From assembly GCA_034676125.1 (NCBI GenBank), contig JAUCCO010000095.1, positions 1 to 13,490 on the forward strand: a DNA stretch of 13,490 nucleotides. The letters are read 5' to 3'. The position numbers and the translations under genes were made by a program. A model generated the notes under the pieces. The model had not been told where the DNA came from. It worked only from the letters and a program-made list of their open reading frames with translations, and made no database searches. Below are positions 1 to 5,309 of this stretch, in pieces (the first letter of the stretch is position 1; each line of letters begins with the position of its first letter). This stretch comes from UBA6183 sp034676125 (lineage in GTDB: Bacteria; Bacteroidota; Bacteroidia; UKL13-3).

Positions 1-565
1 ATTCAAACACCACAAACCACTCCCTATAAATAGCCTGTGCAGTTTCTTCGAGTTTTTGTATGAGTTGTAGGTTAAGGGCTCTGCGGTTTTGTATGGTGTT
101 GTATTCTTTTACAATTTCTCTTTGTTTGTCGGGGTGGGGAATGGGCAAAAGAGTATTGCACATTTCTTCCCAATCAAAAATTTCTCTTGCACTTCCATGG
201 CTTTTAAATCTTGCGTAACGGTCAAACTCTGGTCTACGAAACCACATCATTAAATATTCAGCATCTAGTTCGTTATTGTCCTTTACTTCAAAAGGAATGT
301 AAGCCTGAGAAATTAAAGCTTTATCATAATCATTGAACAATGCAATAGTAATTTTATCGCCATTCCTCGAAGTAACAGGACCAAAAGCAAATTGATTTTT
401 GTATATGGTTCTATATGTTGACATATCCGTTCCTATTGTGTTTGCAATAGAAGGAATAAACTTTTTTTGAATACTCAAACCCATTAATGGCAAATCGCCT
501 AAATCATTATTTCGCCCAACAACAGGCTGAATATATTTGCCTAAAGGTTTATAATTTGATTTCAT
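1..565 (-). CDS. hsdS: Type I restriction-modification specificity subunit HsdS, partial (3' end beyond the left edge)
   Basis: The DNA-recognition subunit of a type I restriction-modification complex, which tells the HsdM methylase (and HsdR, if present) which bipartite sequence to bind. The frame opens with ATG at 565 and stays open to the window edge, giving 188 residues without a stop. Residues 1-145 read as one target-recognition domain: it begins with LGKYIQPVVGR, has FGPVTSRNGDKITIALF near 61-77, and ends in the typical SHGSAREIFDWEEM then LPIPHPDKQREIV. Residues 146-180 form a charged helical stretch (KEYNTIQNRRALNLQLIQKL), the conserved spacer helix that separates the two recognition domains. 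EWFVVFE at 182-188 fits the start of the second half, which is cut off. The start lies inside the end of hsdM (17 nt overlap, different frame), so translation is probably coupled. The family call is firm; the target sequence cannot be read from this. Confidence 0.93.
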   Translation of the reverse strand, partial: MKSNYKPLGKYIQPVVGRNNDLGDLPLMGLSIQKKFIPSIANTIGTDMSTYRTIYKNQFAFGPVTSRNGDKITIALFNDYDKALISQAYIPFEVKDNNELDAEYLMMWFRRPEFDRYARFKSHGSAREIFDWEEMCNTLLPIPHPDKQREIVKEYNTIQNRRALNLQLIQKLEETAQAIYREWFVVFE

Positions 566-2165
566 AACCCAATTCTTTAAACACGGTTAATAAATCATTT
601 TTGCTCTGTGTTTCGGCTTTTAGTAAGTCGGCAAATTCGCCTTTAAGGGTTTGCATTTTTTCGTTAAAATCAATATTCTCATCACGGTTTACAAACTCAA
701 TGTATTTGCTTGGCACCAGCGAAAAATCTTTTTTGGCTACTTCCTCAAGCGAAGCGGAATAACAAAACTCAGGAATGTTTTCAATTGCTTTGGTTTGCCA
801 TTGGTGGTAAGTGCTTGTTACCTTTTTAATATCATCATCAGAAAACTGCGTAAATTTCTTTTCAAATGGTTCACCCAGTTGGCGCAAATCCATAAACAGG
901 ATTTCTTTTTCACGATCACGGTATTGGCGTTTTTCATCGCCAATATTTCGGATCTGGCCTTTTTTGTTCTTATTAAGAATCCAAAGTGTTACACTGATGT
1001 CGGTGGTATAAAACAAGTTTCGTGGCAATACCAGAATGGCTTCAACCAAATTATTTTCAATCAGCTTTCTGCGTATTTTATATTCTTCGCCACCACCACT
1101 CAATGCACCATTTGCCAATATAAAACCTGCAATGCCATTGTCGGAGAGTTTAGAAACCATATTCAAAATCCAACCATAGTTGGCGTTGCTTTTGGGCGGC
1201 ACATCATAACCTCTCCAACGTGGGTCGTCTTTCAACTCATTTTCGGCACGCCAATCTTTTTGGTTAAAAGGTGGGTTTGCCATTATGTAATCGGCTTTCA
1301 GGTCTTTGTGTTGGTCGTCTGCAAAAGTATCGGCAGCTTTTTCACCTAAGTTTCCGCTTATTCCACGGATGGCAAGGTTCATCTTTGCCAGTTTGTAAGT
1401 GGTATTGGTATATTCCTGTCCGTAAATAGAAATTTCTTTATTGTTGCCATTATGTGCTTCAATAAACTTGATAGATTGCACAAACATACCACCCGAACCA
1501 CAAGCAGGGTCATAGATAATTCCCTTGTAAGGTTCAATCATTTCGGCAATCAGGTTTACAATACTTTTTGGTGTGTAAAATTCTCCCTTGCCTTTACCCT
1601 CAGCCAATGCAAATTTGGAAAGGAAGTATTCATACACTTTTCCAACCACATCTTGCTTAGGGTCTTTGGTGGTATCAATGTCGTTTATGGTATCAAGCAA
1701 CGAAGCCAATTTGGTAACATCTAAACCCAAACGAGAAAAGTAATTATCAGGCAATGCACCTTTTAAAGCTTTGTTATTTTTCTCTATGGTGTGTAAGGCT
1801 GTATCAATCAGCAATGCAATATCGTTTTGCTTTGATTTTTTAATGAGGTAACTCCAACGGCTAGTTTCTTCCAAGAAAAACACATTGTTCATGTTGTAGA
1901 ACTCAGGCTGCTCAATATACTTTTCTTTGCCTTCGGCAATAAGTTTGGTTCGGTGTTCTTCAAACTTGTCGCTGGCAAACTTTAAGAAAATCAGTCCTAA
2001 CACCACGTGTTTATATTCGGCTGGCTCTACACTGCCTCTTAATTTATTAGCAGCCTCCCAAAGGGTAACTTCAATTGATTTTTCTTTTACTTGCTCACGC
2101 TTTTTATTAGATTTTAAAGGTGCTTGCAAATCTCCACTATCGGTTTCTTTCTTAACTTTTGCCAT
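549..2165 (-). CDS. hsdM: Type I restriction-modification DNA methyltransferase subunit HsdM
   Basis: An N6-adenine DNA methyltransferase that transfers a methyl group from S-adenosylmethionine to adenine at the site chosen by HsdS, working in the cytoplasm as an M2S complex. The protein has 538 residues, normal for HsdM. After a lysine-rich leader (1-30), an N-terminal HsdM helical domain spans about 31-165 (LWEAANKLRGSVEPAEYKHV). The methylase domain starts at GEFYTPKSIVNLIAEMI (194-210). Motif I, the SAM-binding loop, is DPACGSGGMF at 219-228. The catalytic motif IV is NPPF at 297-300. All key residues are intact, so the enzyme should be active. It precedes and overlaps hsdS; hsdR is not in the window and may lie to the left or be absent. 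Hand counts of a few 60-nt rows give about 40-45% G+C here against about 30-32% in rows from the SRAP and PEP mutase-like genes, which fits acquisition by transfer but does not prove it. Confidence 0.97.
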   Translation of the reverse strand: MAKVKKETDSGDLQAPLKSNKKREQVKEKSIEVTLWEAANKLRGSVEPAEYKHVVLGLIFLKFASDKFEEHRTKLIAEGKEKYIEQPEFYNMNNVFFLEETSRWSYLIKKSKQNDIALLIDTALHTIEKNNKALKGALPDNYFSRLGLDVTKLASLLDTINDIDTTKDPKQDVVGKVYEYFLSKFALAEGKGKGEFYTPKSIVNLIAEMIEPYKGIIYDPACGSGGMFVQSIKFIEAHNGNNKEISIYGQEYTNTTYKLAKMNLAIRGISGNLGEKAADTFADDQHKDLKADYIMANPPFNQKDWRAENELKDDPRWRGYDVPPKSNANYGWILNMVSKLSDNGIAGFILANGALSGGGEEYKIRRKLIENNLVEAILVLPRNLFYTTDISVTLWILNKNKKGQIRNIGDEKRQYRDREKEILFMDLRQLGEPFEKKFTQFSDDDIKKVTSTYHQWQTKAIENIPEFCYSASLEEVAKKDFSLVPSKYIEFVNRDENIDFNEKMQTLKGEFADLLKAETQSKNDLLTVFKELGYEIKL

Positions 2166-2325
2166 TTAAATGGAAACCAAAGTTTAAGCCTATTAAATTT
2201 AAATCAATTGTAAAAAGTAAAAGATTAATATACTAGGAGCTTGGTTTACAAATACGAATATATAAAAAGGAGTTATATGTATGATGCTTTTAAAAATTAA
2301 ATGTTTCAACATTACACAAACTATT

Positions 2326-2401
2326 GTTATGCGCTTAAAATTTGCTCATAATAAACTACCTGAAAGATTTTAAATGCATATTTGCGCATGTTATGCGCTT
2401 A
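2326..2401. repeat. Pair of 12-nt direct repeats GTTATGCGCTTA, one copy forming a hairpin beside the SRAP stop codon
   Basis: GTTATGCGCTTA occurs at 2326-2337 and again at 2390-2401, 64 nt apart, in the gap between hsdM and the SRAP gene. The second copy touches the SRAP stop codon (2402-2404, read on the minus strand). It also forms part of a perfect hairpin, GCGCAT-GTT-ATGCGC (2384-2398), with a 6-bp stem and a 3-nt loop. No clear T-run follows on either strand, so it is at best a weak terminator for the SRAP transcript. The core ATGCGCTT recurs inside the SRAP gene at 2486-2493. What it does is unknown. Confidence 0.5.
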
Positions 2402-3136
2402 TTAAAAAAGTTGGCTAGTAAATGGTAAAATTACTTCGGGTACGTTTGTGTTTAATGAGCGTGAAGTAATAAGGTTACTAATTTCATGCGCTTGCATATT
2501 TGCACTTTCAAATGGTACAAGTAAACTATGCGCATAATCAATAGCTAGCCAATTATTAATTTGGTTTTTAGGCAAAATAACTGGCATACGTTTTTTGGTA
2601 TTGTGTATTTCGGCCATTAATTCGTTAGCACTAGTAGTAATAATGGTTACAGTATTAATGATGGTATTAGTTAATGGGTTTTGCCAAGTGGAATATAGGC
2701 CTGCAAGTGCCATTATTGGCATATCAGTACAATAAATATAATGTGGTATTTTGTCTTTACCCACAGTTTTCCATTCAAAAAAACCTGATACCAACACTAT
2801 ACACCTATTGGATATAGCCGCATCTTTAAAAGATGGTTTTTCAAACAAGGTTTCTGCTTTTGCATTAAGCGTTAATTTGCGCAAATCAAATGCTGTTTGC
2901 TCATCTTTTGCCCAAGTAGGAATTAGGCCCCAATTAAAACCTTGCACTAAATGGGTTGCTTTATTTGTTATAACAGGAATTTTAGGATGTGTAAAACCAT
3001 TAATATGAAACATGCGTAATTCTTCATCCTTATTTACAGCAACTATTTTATTATCAAAATCGGAATGTAAAAACGAAGCCTCAAAGTCCTTTTTAACAAT
3101 AGAAGCCTTAAACACGGAAGAAGTAGCAAAGCACAT
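2402..3136 (-). CDS. SRAP domain protein (YedK/HMCES-type abasic-site DNA-protein crosslinker)
   Basis: A member of the SOS response-associated peptidase family. Known members expose Cys2 as the N-terminus after Met removal and use it to form a stable thiazolidine crosslink with abasic sites in single-stranded DNA, shielding them during replication. The 244-residue protein begins MCFA: Cys2 is present, but the common MCGR has become MCFA. Other expected active-site elements can be seen: WGLIPTW (69-75), NAKAET with Asn91, the GFFEW motif with Glu121, and IHNTKKRMPVIL with His178 and Arg183. Length is close to the usual 220-250. The gene lies on the same strand and 236 nt upstream of hsdM, so it could be co-transcribed with the restriction-modification genes, though the gap is long enough for a separate promoter. 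I see no recognisable LexA box upstream. Family assignment is firm; a link to restriction is inference. Confidence 0.95.
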   Translation of the reverse strand: MCFATSSVFKASIVKKDFEASFLHSDFDNKIVAVNKDEELRMFHINGFTHPKIPVITNKATHLVQGFNWGLIPTWAKDEQTAFDLRKLTLNAKAETLFEKPSFKDAAISNRCIVLVSGFFEWKTVGKDKIPHYIYCTDMPIMALAGLYSTWQNPLTNTIINTVTIITTSANELMAEIHNTKKRMPVILPKNQINNWLAIDYAHSLLVPFESANMQAHEISNLITSRSLNTNVPEVILPFTSQLF

Positions 3137-3256
3137 TTAATATAATTTTAGGCAACTAAAATAGTTTAGAAATTTATACTTTTAAAATTTATCTGTAGCT
3201 GTAACAAACTAATTATTAATAGTGAACTGGAAATATTTAAAACATTTAAATTCGTA

Positions 3257-3288
3257 TTGTAAGAATGTGAAAGAAAAGTTTACTTTTG
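3257..3288 (+). promoter_or_regulatory. Probable Bacteroidota-type promoter of the tRNA-Lys gene
   Basis: TACTTTTG at 3281-3288 matches the Bacteroidota -7 consensus TAnnTTTG exactly. A TTG (3257-3259) lies upstream as a possible -33 element, with a 21-nt spacer, slightly longer than the usual 19 or so. Transcription would start a few bases downstream, about 25 nt before the mature tRNA, leaving a short 5' leader for RNase P to remove. Confidence 0.45.
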
Positions 3289-3320
3289 CACCACTTCAAA
3301 CAAAAAAAATGTTTTAAGTC

Positions 3321-3393
3321 GATTCTGTAGCTCAGCTGGTAGAGCATTACACTTTTAATGTAGGGGTCCTGGGTTCGAATCCCAGCGGAATCA
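3321..3393 (+). tRNA. tRNA-Lys (anticodon TTT)
   Basis: A complete 73-nt cloverleaf. The acceptor stem is GATTCTG (3321-3327) paired with CGGAATC (3386-3392), with one T-G wobble, and the discriminator base is A3393. The D arm is GCTC/GAGC with loop AGCTGGTA. The anticodon stem is TTACA/TGTAG around the loop CTTTTAA, placing the TTT anticodon at 3354-3356. The T arm is CTGGG-TTCGAAT-CCCAG. The 3' CCA is not encoded (the next bases are CAAA), so it must be added after transcription. A single gene between a probable promoter and a terminator. No second copy of its 3' end was seen in the window. Confidence 0.97.
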
Positions 3394-3420
3394 CAAACTA
3401 GTTTTAAAGAATTTTAAAAC

Positions 3421-3451
3421 CTTCAAGTTCAATTACTTGGAGTTTTTTTTT
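3421..3451 (+). terminator. Rho-independent terminator of tRNA-Lys
   Basis: CTTCAAGT (3421-3428) pairs with ACTTGGAG (3435-3442), eight pairs with one T-G wobble, around a 6-nt loop TCAATT. Nine T residues follow immediately (3443-3451). It lies 28 nt after the tRNA and ends its transcript. Confidence 0.85.
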
Positions 3452-3961
3452 GCTTTTATGCTATTTCGTTTTGTTTAGAATTATGGTGGGTGATTTCCAT
3501 TTGTTTCATCTTTTGTTTCACCTCAACAAAATTATGTTTCACCTATAAAGCTAAGGTTAGTAAAATACGATTTGTATTGAATGATTACTAGTTAAATTGC
3601 AAAACTAATTTATCACGCTACGTTTAACCTAGCTTGTTAGCAATACTGGCAACAATCGTTTTAAACCATAATAATTATGGCCAAGTAGGTAATAAATATC
3701 ATAAAAAAAATCCCTAATAAGCTACCAATTGTAGTTTCACTTTTTACCTTTGTTTGTTGGTATTGATTAAACCCAAATTACGCATTGGAAATGCATAATC
3801 GATATAGAAACTGTAAATCAGTTTTATGCTAAACTGCTAACATTTTCTTTGCCGAGGCTTCGGCACGGGATTTACCCAACTAAATCAAGTAGTTCGATTT
3901 TTCAAATCTGCTATTGATTAATTTGGTTTTAACCTTTATGGTGTAATAATAAATAACAGGC
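3452..3961. other. 510-nt AT-rich stretch without a gene
   Basis: Both strands are broken by stops and I find no supportable gene. It holds near-repeats of GTTTCAYC just after the tRNA terminator (3503-3510, 3515-3523, 3536-3544). It also holds an odd-length palindrome CCATAATAATTATGG (3666-3680), a promoter-like TACCTTTG (3745-3752), a small inverted repeat GCATT-GGA-AATGC (3782-3794), and a perfect hairpin TGCCGA-GGCT-TCGGCA (3850-3865). The right half may be a long 5' leader of the gene at 3962. Confidence 0.6.
3745..3752 (+). promoter_or_regulatory. Candidate -7 promoter element upstream of the PEP mutase-like gene
   Basis: TACCTTTG matches the Bacteroidota TAnnTTTG -7 consensus exactly and faces the gene at 3962. 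No good -33 TTG is seen at the expected 19-nt distance; the nearest, TTG at 3729-3731, is only 13 nt away. If used, the leader would be about 200 nt long and include the hairpin at 3850-3865. Chance occurrence is possible. Confidence 0.3.
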
Positions 3962-4813
3962 ATGAACACTTCTCAAAAAAACAAAGCAATACAATTACAT
4001 CAACTTCATCATTCGGGCGAGTTGCTAGTTCTTCCAAATATTTGGGACACATTAGGTGCAATTTTACTTGAAAGCCTAAACTACAAAGCCATTGCTACGG
4101 CAAGCGCCTCTATTGCTTATACAAATGGCTATAACGATGGCGAAAAAATGCCACTTGATGAGTTACTCGTAATCCTTAATAAAATTGTTGCTGCTGTATC
4201 TATTCCAGTAACTGCTGATATAGAAAGTGCATATAGTGATGGCGATAAACAATTAGAAGAACACATTGGCTTATTTTTAAAAACAGGTATTGCAGGTATT
4301 AACATAGAAGATACCAATAGGCAAACTGGCAGCATGTATAGCATTCAAGAACAATGTAACCGAATTGGCATCATAAAAAAAGTTGCTGCCCAACATGATA
4401 TTCCACTTTTTATTAATGCACGAACAGACGTTTTAATTCATGATACACCATACCCATCTGCTGAAGCAAGATTTGATGAGGTATTAAAAAGGGGTTTGGC
4501 TTATAAAGAAGCAGGTGCAGATTGTTTTTATCCCATGATATTGAACAATAAAGCCGAGATTGAAAAGCTTGTTAAGCAACTTAACATGCCAATAAACCTG
4601 CTTAGTTTCCCTGGAATTCCTGATTTAAAAACATTGCATAAAATGGGCGTTGCAAGAGTTAGCTTAGGTCCTGGATTTTTAAAAAAGGCAATACAAGCCA
4701 TGAAAAATCTAGCTATCCAACTGCAAAACTTAGAAGGGCTAGATGAAATTATAAGCAATGACATTACATCTGATTATTTAAAAAATTTAGTAAACAAAAA
4801 ATATAAACACTGA
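3962..4813 (+). CDS. Isocitrate lyase/PEP mutase superfamily protein (2-methylisocitrate lyase-like, substrate unknown)
   Basis: A TIM-barrel enzyme of the superfamily that makes or breaks C-C or P-C bonds in 2-keto or 2-hydroxy acids with Mg2+. The 283-residue protein shows ADIES at 85-89 (Asp86 and Glu88, the expected metal-binding strand), GINIEDT at 112-118 (Glu116), and NARTD at 152-156 (Arg154), as in the PEP mutase-like branch. The catalytic loop carrying KKCGH or KRCGH in isocitrate and methylisocitrate lyases should follow the IED motif; here the sequence is TNRQTGSMYS, with no Cys. It is therefore probably not a true isocitrate or methylisocitrate lyase, and the substrate is unknown. 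ATG at 3962 is preceded by AACAGGC, a modest ribosome-binding match. The stop overlaps the start of the next gene (TGATG at 4811-4815), so the two are translationally coupled. The fold is certain, the reaction is not. Confidence 0.9.
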   Translation: MNTSQKNKAIQLHQLHHSGELLVLPNIWDTLGAILLESLNYKAIATASASIAYTNGYNDGEKMPLDELLVILNKIVAAVSIPVTADIESAYSDGDKQLEEHIGLFLKTGIAGINIEDTNRQTGSMYSIQEQCNRIGIIKKVAAQHDIPLFINARTDVLIHDTPYPSAEARFDEVLKRGLAYKEAGADCFYPMILNNKAEIEKLVKQLNMPINLLSFPGIPDLKTLHKMGVARVSLGPGFLKKAIQAMKNLAIQLQNLEGLDEIISNDITSDYLKNLVNKKYKH

Positions 4814-5250
4814 TGAGTAACAGAATTTCAATTAAAGATATTGAGCCAGATGCTTACAAAGCAATGATGGCTTTAGAAAACTATTCAAGTAATGCTGAAA
4901 TTAGTAATTCGTTAAAAGAATTGATTAAAATTAGGGCATCGCAAATTAATAGATGTGCATTTTGTATTGATATGCACACAGAAGATGCGATTAAACTTGG
5001 GGAAACGGCCCGCAGAATATTTGCATTAAGCGCTTGGACAGAATCGCACTTATTTACCAATGAAGAAAGAGCTGCTTTACAGTTAACAGAAGAGTTAACA
5101 ATGCTAGGTAATCATGGGGTTTGTGATGATACTTACCAAAAGAGTATTGAGGTATTTGGAGAAAAAATAACCGCCCAAATTATTATGCAAATAGTAGTTA
5201 TTAATGCCTGGAATAGAATTGCGATTCCAACAAAAATGATTTACAAATAA
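4813..5250 (+). CDS. AhpD-like/carboxymuconolactone decarboxylase family protein
   Basis: A small all-helical protein of the AhpD-like alkylhydroperoxidase family. Members with a CxxC pair use it as a redox centre against peroxides. The 145-residue protein carries the signature NRCAFCIDMHTEDAIKLGE: Cys48 and Cys51 form the CxxC and His55 lies at the expected position of the proton relay. The preceding LIKIRASQI helix (38-46) is also typical. The length matches single-domain members. Its ATG overlaps the stop of the preceding gene by one base, a strong sign of coupled expression and perhaps a shared substrate or stress role, which is inference. Transcription ends at the hairpin just downstream. 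Its peroxidase activity is likely but untested, since related CxxC proteins can have other roles. Confidence 0.92.
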   Translation: MSNRISIKDIEPDAYKAMMALENYSSNAEISNSLKELIKIRASQINRCAFCIDMHTEDAIKLGETARRIFALSAWTESHLFTNEERAALQLTEELTMLGNHGVCDDTYQKSIEVFGEKITAQIIMQIVVINAWNRIAIPTKMIYK

Positions 5251-5253
5251 AAT

Positions 5254-5291
5254 AAAAATGGCCTTTAAAATTTAATTTAAAGGCCATTTTT
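5254..5291. terminator. Bidirectional terminator between the AhpD-like gene and lon
   Basis: A perfect 16-bp stem, with arms 5254-5269 and 5276-5291 (core ATGGCCTTTAAA / TTTAAAGGCCAT) around a 6-nt loop. It is flanked by A's on the left and T's on the right, so it has a U-tract in both directions. It starts 4 nt after the AhpD-like stop and ends 18 nt before the lon stop, serving both convergent transcripts. Confidence 0.92.
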
Positions 5292-5309
5292 TATAACTTG
5301 GTTTGAATG

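Noticed and set aside
651..1349. A 232-codon plus-strand open frame opposite hsdM.
   Set aside because: It lies wholly antisense to hsdM, whose protein shows every expected motif. The frame translates to a low-complexity Phe/Ile/Val-rich product with no recognisable domain, as expected for the reverse of a real gene.
2277..2300. A 7-codon plus-strand frame (MYDAFKN) behind an AGGAG-like sequence.
   Set aside because: Far too short, and nothing follows that it could be a leader for, since the neighbouring genes are on the opposite strand.
3321..3393. tRNA-Lys as the attachment site of a mobile island carrying the restriction genes.
   Set aside because: No integrase, transposase or second copy of the tRNA 3' end is seen in the window.
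3661..3774. A minus-strand reading frame of about 37 codons ending in a hydrophobic segment that looks like a membrane helix.
   Set aside because: It has no usable start codon before the hydrophobic part and no ribosome-binding site, and such frames arise easily in AT-rich DNA.
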